Notes: a model not told the origin generated them from the sequence alone. A stretch of 64,000 nucleotides of DNA from Erythrobacter ramosus (GCF_009828055.1 NZ_WTYB01000001.1:263183-327182); one strand, 5' to 3'; positions 1 to 10,725 are shown, numbered from the stretch's first letter. Numbers and translations: made by a program.

Positions 1-391
1 CAGCAACGCCGCCGTCCCGCTGATCGCGCAAGGGATGCCGCGCGAGGAAGCGCGTGAACGGGCCAAGGTGCTGCTCGACAAGCTCAATATCGGCAATCAG
101 GCGGACAAGCTGCCGCGCCAGCTTTCGGGCGGGCAGCAGCAGCGCGTCGCCATCGCCCGCGCACTGGTGCACGAACCGCGGCTGGTGGTGTGTGACGAGC
201 CGACCGCCGCGCTCGATGCCTCGTCGGGCCGCCGGGTGATGGACCTTCTGCGCGAAGTCGCGGTTGCGCCGGATCGAGCGTGCATCATCGTGACTCACGA
301 CAACCGCATCTTCGATCTCGCTGACCGCATCATCGTGCTGGAAGACGGTCGCATCACGCATGACGGCAAGGAAATGCCCGATGACCATTGA
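1..391 (+). CDS. ABC transporter ATP-binding subunit (C-terminal part, DevA-like)
   Basis: This is the last ~129 residues of an ABC transporter nucleotide-binding subunit; the 5' part lies left of the window and the reading frame begins at nt 2. The ABC signature ([15 protein letters not shown]), Walker B ([11 protein letters not shown]) and H-loop (VTHD) are all visible and intact; Walker A is off-window. The subunit would hydrolyse ATP on the cytoplasmic face to power an exporter. The HlyD-type adaptor starts 51 bp downstream and a TolC-type outer-membrane lipoprotein follows, which is the layout of a tripartite exporter. The C-terminal stretch [17 protein letters not shown] resembles the DevA family of DevBCA exporters as I remember it. 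A permease (DevC-like) should lie upstream. The substrate cannot be predicted. Confidence 0.93.
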   Translation, partial: SNAAVPLIAQGMPREEARERAKVLLDKLNIGNQADKLPRQLSGGQQQRVAIARALVHEPRLVVCDEPTAALDASSGRRVMDLLREVAVAPDRACIIVTHDNRIFDLADRIIVLEDGRITHDGKEMPDDH

Positions 392-442
392 TGCCGCCCC
401 AAACACTCTCTCCCCCTCCCTCCTGACTCCGCCGAGGACGCC

Positions 443-1429
443 ATGTTCCGCAATCTAAGCTTTGCCCGCCAGATCCTGCCGATTGCCGCGCTGATCGGTG
501 TCGCCATCGGCGCCTGGCTGATCTTCGTCGGCTTGCCTGACCGCTCCACTTCCGAGCCGGTTGAACAGCCCCCCAAGGCGGTCGGCAAGCTGGCCGACCA
601 GCCGCGCGTGGCGGGCGCCGGGATTGTCGAGCCGTCGAGCGAAGTGATCGACATCGGCTCGGCCCTGTCGGGCCTTGTCACCGATGTCCGCGTGCGTCCG
701 GGGGACCGGGTGGCCAAGGGCGAAGTGCTGTTCACGGTCGATGCCCGCGCCGCGCGAGCTACCCTCGATCAGGCCGCTGCCGCGATCAACGAAGCGCGCG
801 CCTCAATCGCCGAAGCGAGCGCCGCGCAGAAGACCGCCCGCGAACAGCTGGCGCTCTATCGCAACCTCTCCGATCCTGCTGCCGTCAGCCGCGCCGAAGT
901 GATCCGCGCCGAGGGTGAGGAAGCCGCTGCAACCAGCCGCCTCGGCCTCGCCCGCGCGCGCCTCGCCGCCTCGCAATCCGCCGCTGCCGCCGCCCGCACC
1001 GAGATCGAGCGGCTCGTGGTTCGCGCACCGATTGCGGGCGAGATCCTCGCGGTCAACATCCGCCCCGGCGAATTCGTCGCCACGCAGGGTGGCGGCAACA
1101 GCCAGCCCTTCATCCAGATGGGCGAGACCAATCCGCTCCACGTCCGTGTCGATATCGACGAGAACGAAGTGGCGCGTGTCGCTCTGGGCGAACCGGCAGT
1201 CGTCTCCCCGCGCGGTGCGGCGGAACTGCACGTCAATGCCACCTTCGTGCGGGCCGAACCGCAAGTGGTGCCCAAGCGCTCGCTCACCAACTCGGCGGCG
1301 GAACGAGTCGATGTCCGGGTGCTCCAGCTGATCTACGCGCTGCCGCCGTCGGATGCCTTCAGGGTCGGCCAGCAGATCGACGCCTTCATCCCCGCCAAGC
1401 CCGGCCAGCCTGCCAAGCAGGGGAACTGA
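443..1429 (+). CDS. HlyD-family periplasmic adaptor (membrane fusion protein)
   Basis: A 328-residue adaptor that would bridge the inner-membrane ABC exporter to an outer-membrane channel. One N-terminal membrane segment (about residues 8-30) anchors it. A lipoyl-like half follows (GAGIVEPSSEVIDIGSALSG, about 54-73). Next comes an Ala/Glu/Arg-rich alpha-helical hairpin (about 105-190) and then a beta-barrel return (VVRAPIAGEILAVNIRPGE). The ATG has a GAGGA ribosome site 5 nt upstream. The gene lies between the ABC ATPase and the TolC-like gene, only 4 nt before the latter's start, so the three are almost certainly cotranscribed. The arrangement matches DevB of DevBCA exporters. The family is secure; the cargo is unknown. 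Confidence 0.92.
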   Translation: MFRNLSFARQILPIAALIGVAIGAWLIFVGLPDRSTSEPVEQPPKAVGKLADQPRVAGAGIVEPSSEVIDIGSALSGLVTDVRVRPGDRVAKGEVLFTVDARAARATLDQAAAAINEARASIAEASAAQKTAREQLALYRNLSDPAAVSRAEVIRAEGEEAAATSRLGLARARLAASQSAAAAARTEIERLVVRAPIAGEILAVNIRPGEFVATQGGGNSQPFIQMGETNPLHVRVDIDENEVARVALGEPAVVSPRGAAELHVNATFVRAEPQVVPKRSLTNSAAERVDVRVLQLIYALPPSDAFRVGQQIDAFIPAKPGQPAKQGN

Positions 1430-1433
1430 GGCG

Positions 1434-2864
1434 ATGCGCCGCCTGCCCTCCGCCCTCGCCGGAGCCCTGCTGCCGCTGACACTCGCGGCCTGCATCGCCA
1501 ACCCTGCGCCCGAAATCGCGACCCCGGCGCCCGATCTGCCGCCTGCGTTCTTGTACCAGCCCGAGGGCGCGGCCGGAGCAGAGCTTGCTGCGCTGATGCC
1601 CCAAGGCGATCCGGCGTGGCGGACGCTGTCCGAGGCTGCGATTGCCGAAGGGCCAAGCCTCGCCGAAGCGCTGGCCCGGATCGATAGCGCGCGCGCCGGC
1701 GCGCGCCGCGCCGGAGCCGACCGGCTGCCGAACATCACCGCCGATGGCGATGTGACCCGCAACCGCATCAACCCGGCGCAATTTGGGCAGGCGGGCCAGC
1801 AGGGCTTCATTCCGCGCGAACAATCCTCCTATGGCGCGAATATCGTCGCCAGCTGGGACCCCGACCTGTTCGGCGAATTGAAAGCGCAGGAACGCGCGGC
1901 AATTGCCCGGATCGACGCGGCCAGCGCACAGGCGCAAGGCGTGCGGCTGGCGCTGCTGGCTGAGATTGCCGCCAGCGTTACCGATTGGCGCGTACTCGAT
2001 GCGCGTGCCGCCGCGATCGAGGCTGATGGCACGGCCGCACGCCAGCTCGCCAGCCTTGCCAAGGTGCGCGAGGATGCCGGGATCGCCCCAGGGTTCGATC
2101 GCGTCCGGGCCGAAGCGACCGCGAGCTCCTCCGCCGTGCGCCTCGCCGCGCTGGATAGCGAACGCGCGCGCCTGATCGGGCGGCTGGTGACGTTGACCGG
2201 GCAGGACGGCGCGAGTGTCCGCGCTGCTTTGGCCGTCCCCGCGCCTGCGCTGGCCCCCGCCTCCGCTCCCGCCGGACTGCCGTCTGACCTGCTCGCCAAC
2301 CGGCCCGATGTCGCCGCTGCGGCTGCCAGCCTCGCAGCCAGCGACGCCGATCTGGCCGCCGCCGCTCGCGCACGCTTCCCGCGCATTACGCTGTCAGGCG
2401 TGATCGGGCTGCTCGCCTTCGATCCTGAGGATTTCTTCGACAGCGATTCGATCATCGGGACGCTGACGGCCGGGATCGCCGGACCGCTGCTCGATTTCGG
2501 GCGTGTTGGCGCAGGGATCGACGCCGCCGCCGCAGACAAGCGCGCCGCTTTCGCCGCCTATCGCGGGGCGGTGTTCACCGCCTTGGGCGATGCCGAGGCG
2601 GCTTACGGCGTGGTCACCGCTGCGGATAACGAAGCGCGGCTTTCGGTCGCCGAACGCGATCAACTGACCCGCGCGGCGAGCCTTGCCGAAACCCGCTACC
2701 GCGCGGGCCTCGCCAGCTTCCTCGAAGTGCTCGAAGCCCGCCGCGCTGCCGATGCCAGCGGCGAACGCGCTGCCGCGGCGTTGGGCCGGGCGCAGCGCGC
2801 GCGGATCGTGCTGTGGCAGGCGTTGGGCGGCGACGTAATGGCCTCAGCCGCGCCGACGGATTAA
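1434..2864 (+). CDS. TolC/NodT-type outer-membrane efflux lipoprotein
   Basis: A 476-residue outer-membrane factor of the TolC superfamily, NodT lipoprotein branch. The chosen ATG lies 4 nt after the adaptor stop. It gives a clean lipoprotein signal ([20 protein letters not shown]) with lipobox LAAC, so the mature protein would be lipidated at Cys20. A longer in-frame start exists upstream, but it would run through the adaptor gene and bury the signal peptide. The body holds two OEP repeats rich in Ala, Asp, Arg and Leu (about 150-280 and 330-470), which would form the trimeric channel's coiled coils. It completes the tripartite exporter. The 3' end overlaps the convergent MaoC gene by 21 nt. 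Confidence 0.93.
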   Translation: MRRLPSALAGALLPLTLAACIANPAPEIATPAPDLPPAFLYQPEGAAGAELAALMPQGDPAWRTLSEAAIAEGPSLAEALARIDSARAGARRAGADRLPNITADGDVTRNRINPAQFGQAGQQGFIPREQSSYGANIVASWDPDLFGELKAQERAAIARIDAASAQAQGVRLALLAEIAASVTDWRVLDARAAAIEADGTAARQLASLAKVREDAGIAPGFDRVRAEATASSSAVRLAALDSERARLIGRLVTLTGQDGASVRAALAVPAPALAPASAPAGLPSDLLANRPDVAAAAASLAASDADLAAAARARFPRITLSGVIGLLAFDPEDFFDSDSIIGTLTAGIAGPLLDFGRVGAGIDAAAADKRAAFAAYRGAVFTALGDAEAAYGVVTAADNEARLSVAERDQLTRAASLAETRYRAGLASFLEVLEARRAADASGERAAAALGRAQRARIVLWQALGGDVMASAAPTD

Positions 2865-3293
2865 GGCTGACCGCTCACACCGACACACCACTTCATCGCG
2901 CTGATTCCACATTTCGTGCGTCCAGGTGACGATCCCGGCATCGGGGCGGGATTTGCTTTCGCGCAGGTCCTTCACCTCGCTCACCGCGCGCAGGGTGTCG
3001 CCGATGAACACCGGCTTGGGGGTGACGACCTTGTCGAAGCCGAGATTGGCGACCAGCGTGCCGAGTGTCGTATCGCCCACCGACAGCCCGACCAGCAGGC
3101 TGAAGGTGAAGGTCGAATTCACCAAAATCTGCCCATAGCCGCTCGCCTTGGCCGCTTCGACGTCCAGATGAAGCGGTTGCGGGTTGTGGGTCATGGTCGA
3201 GAACAGCAGGTTGTCCGTCTCGGTCACGGTGCGGCGGATTTCGTGCTCGATCCGCTCACCCACCACCCATTCGTCGAAGAACTTGCCGGCCAT
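2844..3293 (-). CDS. MaoC-family dehydratase (hot-dog fold)
   Basis: A 149-residue hot-dog-fold protein of the MaoC dehydratase family, which adds or removes water on acyl-CoA substrates. The N-terminus ([15 protein letters not shown]) and the hydratase-like segment around [14 protein letters not shown] (Asp/His pair, about residues 35-50) are typical of the family. The start codon shares one base with the stop of the upstream CoA-transferase (TGATG), so the two are translationally coupled. A CoA-transferase plus a MaoC hydratase suggests activation and hydration of a small or branched organic acid, for example a mesaconyl- or itaconyl-type acid. That substrate is only a guess. Confidence 0.9.
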   Translation of the reverse strand: MAGKFFDEWVVGERIEHEIRRTVTETDNLLFSTMTHNPQPLHLDVEAAKASGYGQILVNSTFTFSLLVGLSVGDTTLGTLVANLGFDKVVTPKPVFIGDTLRAVSEVKDLRESKSRPDAGIVTWTHEMWNQRDEVVCRCERSALIRRRG

Positions 3294-4375
3294 CAGCTCT
3301 GCTCCGCCCAGCGCGCGACCACATCGGCGCCGTCATCCGCGCTCGACCGAACGGCGCCCGGCGTGCGGCTGAAGCGCGGGGCAGGCGCGGTGTGCCACAG
3401 CCCGTCATGCTCCACATAGGCCCCGCGCGCCTTCATGTGCGGATGCTCGCGCGCCTCGTCAATGCCGAGCACCGGGGCAAAGCAGGCATCGGTGCCTTCA
3501 AGCAATGCGCACCATTCGGCCTGCGTCTTGGTGAGGAACAGCGCCGCCAGCTTCTCGGCGTAATCGTCCCAATTGGTCGGAATCATCTGGCCCCGCGCCA
3601 ATGCCTCGGGCGCGCCGGTGCGCTGGAGCATCTCGGCATAGAATTGCGGCTCGATCGACCCCAGCGAGATTTCCTTCCCGTCCGCGCAGCGGAAGCAGCG
3701 GTAGAAATGCGCCGCGCCGCCGAGCATTCCCTTGCCGCGCTCGGTCGAAAGATGCGGCACATGGCGCACGCCGAAGAAGAAGCTCATCAGGCTGGTCGCC
3801 CCGTCGACGATCGCAGCGTCGACCACCTGCCCCTTGCCGGACTTTTCCCGCTCGTACAGCGCAGCCATGATCCCGAAGGCGCAATACATCGACCCGCCGC
3901 CGAAATCGCCGACCAGGTTCTGCGGCGGCGTGGCAGGCTCGCCCGCCTTGCCAACCGCCGACAATGCGCCGGTGATCGCGATGTAATTGATGTCGTGCCC
4001 GGCGGCCTGCGCGAGCGGCCCTTCCTGTCCCCAGCCGGTCATACGGGCGTAAACGAGACGCGGGTTGGCGGCGAGAAGCTCCTCCGGCCCCAGCCCCAGC
4101 CGCTCCATCACGCCGGGGCGAAAGCCTTCGATCAGCACATCGGCGCTGGCCGCAGCGGCGCGCACGGCCGCTTTGCCCGCATCGCTTTTCAGATCCAGCG
4201 CCAGCCGATGACGCGCACGTTCCACCACCGGATTGCTTGGCACCGCCCCCGGCCGGTCGATCCGCACCACTTCGGCGCCCAGATCGGCCAGCAGCATCGC
4301 CACGTGCGGGCCGGGGCCGATACCGCTGAATTCGAGGACGCGCAGGCCGGAAAGCGGCCCTGTCGGTTGGCTCAT
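3293..4375 (-). CDS. CaiB/BaiF-family (family III) CoA-transferase
   Basis: A 360-residue class III CoA-transferase or racemase-type protein. It opens with the family hallmark [20 protein letters not shown] and continues with [15 protein letters not shown]. The predicted catalytic aspartate lies in [10 protein letters not shown] (about residue 154), the site that forms the aspartyl-CoA thioester in this family. I chose the ATG at 4375 because a GGGAGA ribosome site precedes it by 7 nt. An upstream in-frame start would add 31 residues of unlikely sequence. It is followed by a coupled MaoC gene and transcribed divergently from cysD. It could equally be an alpha-methylacyl-CoA racemase; sequence alone does not separate the two. 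Confidence 0.92.
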   Translation of the reverse strand: MSQPTGPLSGLRVLEFSGIGPGPHVAMLLADLGAEVVRIDRPGAVPSNPVVERARHRLALDLKSDAGKAAVRAAAASADVLIEGFRPGVMERLGLGPEELLAANPRLVYARMTGWGQEGPLAQAAGHDINYIAITGALSAVGKAGEPATPPQNLVGDFGGGSMYCAFGIMAALYEREKSGKGQVVDAAIVDGATSLMSFFFGVRHVPHLSTERGKGMLGGAAHFYRCFRCADGKEISLGSIEPQFYAEMLQRTGAPEALARGQMIPTNWDDYAEKLAALFLTKTQAEWCALLEGTDACFAPVLGIDEAREHPHMKARGAYVEHDGLWHTAPAPRFSRTPGAVRSSADDGADVVARWAEQS

Positions 4376-4478
4376 CTGTCTCTCCCTTTTGCCCAGCCTT
4401 AAGCGCGCCGCAAAGCCAAGGGCAAGTCTCCACATTGCCAGCCCCCAAAAGGCCCACCATCCTTGCACAAAGGCAAAA

Positions 4479-4508
4479 TTGCTTGTGGCAGGCCGCGCAG
4501 CCTATACC
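4479..4508 (+). promoter_or_regulatory. candidate promoter of the cysD-cysNC-cysQ operon
   Basis: TTGCTT at 4479-4484 and TATACC at 4503-4508 are separated by 18 nt and end 9 nt before the cysD start. That fits a vegetative promoter with a very short leader. It is a pattern match only, and sigma-70 sites are weakly conserved in alphaproteobacteria. Confidence 0.3.
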
Positions 4509-4517
4509 TGAGCGACC

Positions 4518-5429
4518 ATGCGCAGTCTGACCCATCTCGAACGGCTCGAGGCCGAGAGCATCCATATCTTCCGCGAAGTCGTGGCCGAGGCGGAGAACCC
4601 GGTCATGCTCTATTCGGTGGGCAAGGATTCTGCGGTGATGCTGCACTTGGCGCGCAAGGCGTTCTACCCTGCGCCTCCGCCGTTCAAGCTTCTGCACGTC
4701 GACACCACGTGGAAGTTCAAAGCCATGTATGCGCTGCGCGAGAAGGCGGCGCAGGATGCCGGGATGGAGCTGCTTGTCCACCAGAACCCGGAGGCCAAGG
4801 CGCTGGGGATCAACCCGTTCGATCATGGCCCGCTGCACACCGACATGTGGAAGACCGAAGGGCTGAAACAGGCGCTCGACCTCTATGGCTTCGATGTCGC
4901 GTTTGGCGGCGCGCGGCGCGATGAGGAGAAAAGCCGGGCGAAGGAACGCATGTTCAGCTTCCGCACCGCGAGCCACAGCTGGGACCCCAAGAACCAGCGC
5001 CCTGAGCTCTGGAACCTCTACAACGCCCGCAAGAAGAAGGGCGAAAGCATCCGCGTCTTCCCGATCTCGAACTGGACCGAACTCGATATCTGGCAATACA
5101 TCATGAACGAGGGCATCGAGATCGTGCCGCTGTATTTTGCTGCCCAGCGCCCGACCTTCGAATACGAGGGCGGGCTGTTCATGGCGGACGATCTGCCCCG
5201 GCTGGAAGCGGTGATGGGCTATCGGCCCGAAATCACGATGCGTTCGATCCGGTTCCGCACATTGGGCTGTTTCCCGCTGACCGGCGCGGTCGAAAGCTCG
5301 GCGGCGAGCTTGTCCGAAGTGGTGCAGGAAATGTTGCTCACCACCACCAGCGAACGTCAGGGCCGGGTGATCGACAAGGACGGCGGCGACGCCAGCATGG
5401 AGAAGAAGAAGCAGGAAGGGTACTTCTGA
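4518..5429 (+). CDS. cysD: sulfate adenylyltransferase subunit CysD
   Basis: A 303-residue small subunit of ATP sulfurylase. It makes adenosine 5'-phosphosulfate (APS) from ATP and sulfate in the cytoplasm, the first step of assimilatory sulfate activation. The PP-loop motif [10 protein letters not shown] is near residues 35-44. The downstream ATP-pyrophosphatase-like fold elements ([23 protein letters not shown]) match CysD closely, and the length is typical. The stop and the cysNC start share a base (TGATG at 5427-5431), so CysD and its GTPase partner are translationally coupled. The gene heads a compact sulfate-activation operon transcribed away from the CoA-transferase gene. Confidence 0.98.
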   Translation: MRSLTHLERLEAESIHIFREVVAEAENPVMLYSVGKDSAVMLHLARKAFYPAPPPFKLLHVDTTWKFKAMYALREKAAQDAGMELLVHQNPEAKALGINPFDHGPLHTDMWKTEGLKQALDLYGFDVAFGGARRDEEKSRAKERMFSFRTASHSWDPKNQRPELWNLYNARKKKGESIRVFPISNWTELDIWQYIMNEGIEIVPLYFAAQRPTFEYEGGLFMADDLPRLEAVMGYRPEITMRSIRFRTLGCFPLTGAVESSAASLSEVVQEMLLTTTSERQGRVIDKDGGDASMEKKKQEGYF

Positions 5430-7339
5430 TGAACACGCCCTCATTCTTCCAGACCGACGCCCTCATCGCCGAGGATATCGACGCCTATCTCGAACAGCAC
5501 CAGCACAAGAGCCTGCTGCGTTTCATCACCTGCGGCAGCGTGGATGATGGCAAGTCGACTCTGATCGGGCGGCTGCTGTACGATTCCAAGATGATCTTCG
5601 AAGATCAGCTCGCCGCGCTCGAAAGCGACAGCGCGCGGCACGGGACGCAGGGGACCGAGATCGATTTCGCGCTGCTGGTCGATGGCCTCGCTGCCGAGCG
5701 CGAGCAGGGCATCACGATTGACGTCGCCTACCGGTTCTTCACCACCGAAAAGCGCAAGTTCATCGTTGCCGACACGCCGGGGCATGAACAATACACCCGC
5801 AACATGGTCACGGGCGCCTCCACCGCCGACCTTGCCGTGATCCTGATCGACGCGAGGAAGGGCGTGCTGCAACAGACGCGGCGGCACTCCTATCTCGTCC
5901 ACCTGCTCGGCATCCGCCACGTGGTGCTGGCGGTGAACAAGATGGATCTGGTCGGCTACGATCAGGCGACGTTCGACGCCATCCTTGCCGACTACCGCGC
6001 TTTCGCCACCAGCATCGGCATCAGTGATTTCACGGCGATCCCGATTTCGGGGTTCAAGGGCGACAATATCACCGCGCTGTCCGCCAATACCCCGTGGTAC
6101 TCCGGCCCTGCTCTGATCGAGCATCTCGAAACGGTGGAGGTTGATGCTGCCGCCGCGCAAACCCAGCCGTTCCGGATGCCGGTGCAATTGGTCAACCGCC
6201 CCAATCTCGACTTCCGCGGCTTTGCCGGGCAGATCGCCAGCGGCGTTGTGCGCCCCGGCGATGCAGTGCGGATCGTGCCTTCGGGCAAGACAAGCACGGT
6301 CAAGGCGATCACGACCTTCGACGGCGACTTGCACGAAGCCGTCGCGGGCCAGTCGGTCACGCTCACTCTCGCCGACGAAGTCGATTGCAGCCGCGGCGAC
6401 CTGATCGCTGCCGCAGGCGATCCGCCGCAGGCCTCCGACCAGTTCTGCGCCACCTTCGTCTGGATGGACGAGGAAGCGTTGAAGCCGGGGCGCGGCTATT
6501 GGCTCAAGCTCGGCACCCAGATGGTGACCGCCACAGTGCAGCCGCCCAAATACGAGATCGACGTCAACAGCCTCGAACATCTCGCGGCCAAGACCCTCAC
6601 CCTAAATGCCATCGGGGTGGCCGAATTCGCGACCGACCGGCCGATCGCGTTTGAGCCCTATGCCACCAACCGCCAGCTCGGCGGGTTCATCCTGATCGAC
6701 AAGTTCACCAATGCGACGGTTGCGGCGGGGATGATCGAGTTCAACCTGCGCCGCGCGGACAATGTTCACTGGCAGCCGGTCGCGATCACCCGCGAAGATC
6801 ACGCGGGCATGAAGAACCAGAAGCCCAAGGTGCTGTGGTTCACCGGCCTTTCGGGCAGCGGCAAATCGACCATCGCCAACGAGGTCGAAAAGCAGCTGTT
6901 CGTGATGAACCGCCATACCTTCCTGCTCGATGGCGATAATGTGCGGCACGGGCTCAACCGCGATCTCGGCTTTACCGAAGCCGACCGGATCGAGAATATC
7001 CGCCGCGTGGGCGAGGTGGCCAAGCTGATGGCGGATGCGGGGCTGATCGTGCTCACCGCCTTCATCTCGCCATTCCGCGCCGAGCGGCAGATGGTGCGCG
7101 AGATGCTGCCTCCCGGCGAGTTTGTCGAAATCTTCGTCGACACTCCGCTCAGCGTGGCCGAGGCGCGCGATGTGAAGGGCCTCTACAAGAAGGCGCGGTC
7201 CGGCCAGCTCAAGAACTTCACCGGAATCGACAGCCCCTATGAGCCGCCCGAAAGCCCCGAGATCCGCGTCAACACCGTGGACATGACGCCCGAGGAAGCC
7301 GCGCGCTACATCATCCAGCAGATCCTGCCGCTCAAATGA
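5429..7339 (+). CDS. cysN: bifunctional sulfate adenylyltransferase GTPase subunit / APS kinase (CysN-CysC fusion)
   Basis: A 636-residue fusion. The N-terminal EF-Tu-like GTPase (G1 GSVDDGKST at residues 36-44, switch [11 protein letters not shown]4 NKMD) couples GTP hydrolysis to APS formation by CysD. It is followed by EF-Tu-like beta-barrels (about 230-455). The C-terminal APS kinase domain starts near residue 465, has its own P-loop (GLSGSGKST, about 472-480) and phosphorylates APS to PAPS. CysNC fusions are common in alphaproteobacteria. The gene overlaps cysD by one base and cysQ by 4 nt, so all three should be made together. No damaged motif is seen. Confidence 0.98.
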   Translation: MNTPSFFQTDALIAEDIDAYLEQHQHKSLLRFITCGSVDDGKSTLIGRLLYDSKMIFEDQLAALESDSARHGTQGTEIDFALLVDGLAAEREQGITIDVAYRFFTTEKRKFIVADTPGHEQYTRNMVTGASTADLAVILIDARKGVLQQTRRHSYLVHLLGIRHVVLAVNKMDLVGYDQATFDAILADYRAFATSIGISDFTAIPISGFKGDNITALSANTPWYSGPALIEHLETVEVDAAAAQTQPFRMPVQLVNRPNLDFRGFAGQIASGVVRPGDAVRIVPSGKTSTVKAITTFDGDLHEAVAGQSVTLTLADEVDCSRGDLIAAAGDPPQASDQFCATFVWMDEEALKPGRGYWLKLGTQMVTATVQPPKYEIDVNSLEHLAAKTLTLNAIGVAEFATDRPIAFEPYATNRQLGGFILIDKFTNATVAAGMIEFNLRRADNVHWQPVAITREDHAGMKNQKPKVLWFTGLSGSGKSTIANEVEKQLFVMNRHTFLLDGDNVRHGLNRDLGFTEADRIENIRRVGEVAKLMADAGLIVLTAFISPFRAERQMVREMLPPGEFVEIFVDTPLSVAEARDVKGLYKKARSGQLKNFTGIDSPYEPPESPEIRVNTVDMTPEEAARYIIQQILPLK

Positions 7340-8097
7340 CGCTGACCGATCTTGATGATGCCGCGCTGGCGGCCCGGCTGGCCTACGAAGCGGGGCAACT
7401 GGCTCTGGACGTGCGGGCCGGGTCGGGCCTGACCGGCAAGGCGCTGGGCGATGCCGGTGACGCTGCCGCCAACCGCCTGCTGTGCGATGCGATCCGCACC
7501 GCGCGGCCCGACGATGGCCTGCTCTCTGAGGAGGAAAAGGACGACACCCGGCGCTGTTCGCAAAGCCGGGTGTGGATCGTCGATCCGGTCGATGGCACCC
7601 GCGAATATGGCGAGGCGCGGGCCGATTGGGCGGTGCATGTCGCGCTGGCGGTGGACGGGGTCGCCAGCATCGGCGCTGTCGCGCTGCCCGACCTCGAAGG
7701 CGGCGTGGTGTTGCGCTCCGACCAGCCGCAAGCCCTTCCGCCAATGGCTGCCCGCCCGCGCTTCCTCGTCAGCCGCAGCCGCCCTGCACCCGAGGCTGAG
7801 GCCGTGGCCAATGCGCTCGGCGGCGAGTTGGTGCCAATGGGCAGCGCGGGGGCCAAGGCGATGGCCGTCGTCAGGGGCGAGGCGGAAGTCTATCTCCACT
7901 CCGGCGGCCAGCACGAATGGGACAGCTGCGCACCCGTGGCCGTGGCGCTGGCGCACGGTCTCCACTGCTCGCGCATCGACGGCAGCCCGCTCGTCTACAA
8001 CCAGCCGCATACCTATATGCCCGATCTGCTGATTTGCCGCGCCGAATGGGCCGAACGGGTGCTCGCCGAAGTGGCCCGCATCGCTGGGAGCCATTGA
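7336..8097 (+). CDS. cysQ: 3'(2'),5'-bisphosphate nucleotidase CysQ
   Basis: A 253-residue member of the inositol monophosphatase-like, Li+-sensitive phosphatase family. CysQ removes the 3'-phosphate from PAP, the inhibitory by-product of PAPS reduction, and can also tune PAPS levels. The metal sites are visible: the acidic SEEEKDD near residue 55, the signature [12 protein letters not shown] (about 76-87), and the third metal aspartate in EWDSCAP (about 194-200). The start overlaps the cysNC stop (ATGA), placing it as the last gene of the sulfate-activation operon. That context supports CysQ over a general inositol monophosphatase. Confidence 0.95.
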   Translation: MTLTDLDDAALAARLAYEAGQLALDVRAGSGLTGKALGDAGDAAANRLLCDAIRTARPDDGLLSEEEKDDTRRCSQSRVWIVDPVDGTREYGEARADWAVHVALAVDGVASIGAVALPDLEGGVVLRSDQPQALPPMAARPRFLVSRSRPAPEAEAVANALGGELVPMGSAGAKAMAVVRGEAEVYLHSGGQHEWDSCAPVAVALAHGLHCSRIDGSPLVYNQPHTYMPDLLICRAEWAERVLAEVARIAGSH

Positions 8098-8203
8098 CTG
8101 AGCAGCAAGCAGGACACCGCATGGTGAAAAGCGTAGCAAGCCTAACGCGATTTTAAGGGCTTTGCGGGCAATGTTCCGGCTGAAAACCGGGACACGACCT
8201 CGC

Positions 8204-9508
8204 ATGAATGCTCCTTTCGATGCCACCGCCGCGCTCGGGCGCAAGGCCCTCGCCCATCCCGCACCGGATCATCAGGTTGCGGTGATCGGCCTTGGCTATA
8301 TCGGCCTGCCAACCGCCGCAGTGCTCGCCAGCTACGGCTGGAGCGTGTGCGGCGTCGATGTTTCGCAGAAGGTGGTCGACACCGTGAATGCGGGCGGCGT
8401 GCACATTGAAGAGCGCGATCTCGACAAGCTGGTGCATGACGCGATCACCGCGCAGACTCTGGTGGCGTCAACCGAAGTGCCAACTGCGAGCTTTTACATG
8501 ATCGCCGTGCCCACCCCGCTGGGGCCGGACAATGCGCCCGACATCTCCTATGTCGAAGCGGCCGCCCGCGCGATTGCACCCCGGATTTTGCCCGGCGCCT
8601 GTGTGATCGTCGAAAGCACCTCGCCCGTCGGTACGACCGAACGCGTCGCTGCGATCATCGCCGAGGCGCGCCCCGATCTGGTCGTCCCGAGCGATGGCTG
8701 CGATGAGGAGGCGGACATTGCGCTCGCTTATTGCCCGGAACGCGTGCTGCCGGGCCGGATCGTCAACGAACTGGTCCATAATGACCGCGTGATCGGCGGC
8801 GTGACGCCGGCCTGCGCTGAACGCGCGGCGGTGCTCTACACCAGCTTTGTGAAGGGCGATTGTCTCACCACCACCGCCCGGGTGGCCGAGACGGTCAAGC
8901 TGGTCGAAAACAGCTTCCGCGACGTCAATATTGCGTTTGCAAACGAACTCTCGATGATCGCCGATGTGATCGGGGTCGATGTGTGGGAAGTGATCCGCCT
9001 CGCCAACCGCCACCCGCGCGTCAATATCCTGCAACCCGGCCCCGGCGTGGGTGGGCATTGCATCGCAGTCGACCCGTGGTTTCTGGTCGCGGGTGCACCC
9101 GCCGCCGCACGGCTGGTGCGCACGGCGCGCGAGGTCAATGACCACAAGGCGGTCCACACCGAAAGCAAGATCCGCGCGCTGCTCGATGCCGCGCCGCAAG
9201 GTAAGGTCGCGCTGCTCGGGCTTGCCTTCAAGCCTGACATCGACGACTTCCGCGAAAGCCCAGCGCTCGAAATTGCCGAGGCGCTCTCCCACACGCATGG
9301 GAACCGCATATTGGTGGTCGAGCCCTTCACCGACGAATTGCCACCCGCGTTCGGCGGATCGGGCGCGAGCCTCGTGACGCTTGACGCAGCGCTGCGGCAG
9401 GCGGAGATTGTGGTGGTGCTGGTCGATCACACCGCGTTCAAACACCTCTCGCCTGCCGATCTGGCGGGCAAGCTGGTATTCGATACCCGCGGCATGCTGC
9501 GGCGGTGA
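8204..9508 (+). CDS. wecC: UDP-N-acetyl-D-mannosamine dehydrogenase WecC
   Basis: A 434-residue NAD-dependent UDP-sugar 6-dehydrogenase that oxidises UDP-ManNAc to UDP-ManNAcA for surface polysaccharide. A Rossmann motif (VIGLGYIGLPTA) lies near residue 27. The catalytic lysine segment (ETVKLVENSFRDVNIAF) and the catalytic-cysteine motif GVGGHCIAVDPWF are intact. The sequence ends with a UDP-binding domain (GLAFKPDIDDFRESPA). I start it at the ATG at 8204; an in-frame TTG at 8162 would add 14 residues without a better ribosome site. The stop overlaps the GTG of wecB by 4 nt. WecC is preferred over UDP-glucose dehydrogenase because the partner epimerase makes UDP-ManNAc. Confidence 0.94.
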   Translation: MNAPFDATAALGRKALAHPAPDHQVAVIGLGYIGLPTAAVLASYGWSVCGVDVSQKVVDTVNAGGVHIEERDLDKLVHDAITAQTLVASTEVPTASFYMIAVPTPLGPDNAPDISYVEAAARAIAPRILPGACVIVESTSPVGTTERVAAIIAEARPDLVVPSDGCDEEADIALAYCPERVLPGRIVNELVHNDRVIGGVTPACAERAAVLYTSFVKGDCLTTTARVAETVKLVENSFRDVNIAFANELSMIADVIGVDVWEVIRLANRHPRVNILQPGPGVGGHCIAVDPWFLVAGAPAAARLVRTAREVNDHKAVHTESKIRALLDAAPQGKVALLGLAFKPDIDDFRESPALEIAEALSHTHGNRILVVEPFTDELPPAFGGSGASLVTLDAALRQAEIVVVLVDHTAFKHLSPADLAGKLVFDTRGMLRR

Positions 9509-10656
9509 GCGGCTTGGGGAGTGAAGCGCGCGGGAAACCCCGCATTCTCGTCACCTTCGGCACCCGGCCTGAAGCGATCAAGATGTTCCCGGTGGTCGCG
9601 GCCTTGCGCGAAACCGGGCGGTTCGATGTGCGGGTTGTCGTGACCGCGCAGCATCGCGAGCTGCTCGATTCTGTGCTGGCGCTGGCCGATCTGGTTCCTG
9701 ACGTCGATCTCGATCTGATGGAGCCCAACCAGTCGCTTGATGCGCTTAGTGCGCGGCTTATCGCCCGGTTTGGTGCAGTCTTGGACGCGTGGTTGCCTGA
9801 TCGTGTGCTGGTGCATGGCGATACGTTGACGACCATGATGGCTTCGCTGGCGTGCTATTTCCGGCGCATTCCGGTGGGCCATGTCGAGGCCGGATTGCGC
9901 AGCGGCGACATCTATTCGCCTTGGCCCGAAGAGGTGAACCGCAAGGTGACAGGCGTGATCGCCGACCTGCATTTCGCTCCGACCGAGACGGCAGCAGCGG
10001 CGTTACGCGCTGAAAACGTGTGTGAAAATAGCATCCACGTTACCGGCAACACCGTGATCGACGCGCTACTCTACGCACAGGCGAAGATCGCTGCCAACCC
10101 CGCTCTGGCGCCTGCCATCGCCCCGCTCAAGGCGCGGTTTGCGGGCAAGCGGATCATCGCCGTCACCGCCCACCGGCGCGAGAATTTCGGTGCCGGGATG
10201 GCGCAGATTGCGCAAGGTTTACAGATGCTTGCGGCGCGCGATGACGTGGCGATCATCTATCCGCTGCATCCCAATCCCAATGTCGGCGGCGTGATGCAAC
10301 CGGCGCTGGCGGGGCTCGACAATATCGCGCTCATCAACCCGCTGGATTACCTTGATTTTGTGGCGATGATGGCGGCGAGCGACATCGTGCTGACCGACTC
10401 CGGCGGGATTCAGGAAGAAGCCCCCAGCCTCGGCAAGCCGGTGCTGGTCATGCGCGACACGACCGAGCGGCCTGAGGGTGTCGCCGCTGGCACAGCCAAG
10501 TTGGTCGGCGCGGATGCTACTGTCATCGTTGCCGAAACATCGCGCCTGCTGGATGATCCTGCGGCCTATGACGCGATGTCCCGCGCGCACAATCCTTACG
10601 GCGACGGCACCGCCAGCCGGCAGATCGCCAACATCATTGCGGGCGCTTTCGGGTAG
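9505..10656 (+). CDS. wecB: non-hydrolysing UDP-N-acetylglucosamine 2-epimerase WecB
   Basis: A 383-residue GT-B-fold epimerase that interconverts UDP-GlcNAc and UDP-ManNAc and feeds the adjacent dehydrogenase. The N-terminal FGTRPEAIKMFPVV, the mid-protein GHVEAGLRSGD, the HRRENFG segment and the nucleotide-binding TDSGGIQEEAPSLGKPV near the C-terminus are all canonical. It starts with GTG inside the wecC stop (GTGA), which indicates translational coupling. The pair gives UDP-ManNAcA, a precursor of enterobacterial common antigen-like or capsular polymers. No glycosyltransferases or flippases are nearby, so the polymer locus must be elsewhere. Confidence 0.96.
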   Translation: MSGLGSEARGKPRILVTFGTRPEAIKMFPVVAALRETGRFDVRVVVTAQHRELLDSVLALADLVPDVDLDLMEPNQSLDALSARLIARFGAVLDAWLPDRVLVHGDTLTTMMASLACYFRRIPVGHVEAGLRSGDIYSPWPEEVNRKVTGVIADLHFAPTETAAAALRAENVCENSIHVTGNTVIDALLYAQAKIAANPALAPAIAPLKARFAGKRIIAVTAHRRENFGAGMAQIAQGLQMLAARDDVAIIYPLHPNPNVGGVMQPALAGLDNIALINPLDYLDFVAMMAASDIVLTDSGGIQEEAPSLGKPVLVMRDTTERPEGVAAGTAKLVGADATVIVAETSRLLDDPAAYDAMSRAHNPYGDGTASRQIANIIAGAFG

Positions 10657-10725
10657 GCTTTCGCGTCAGCGGCAATGACGCAAAACGGCGAGCATCGGGC
10701 CTCTGGCGCGGCGCGATGGCGCCGC

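Noticed and set aside
3498..5444. 648-codon open frame on the minus strand
   Set aside because: It runs antisense to cysD and through the CoA-transferase gene in another frame; composition is that of a high-GC shadow and it has no domain.
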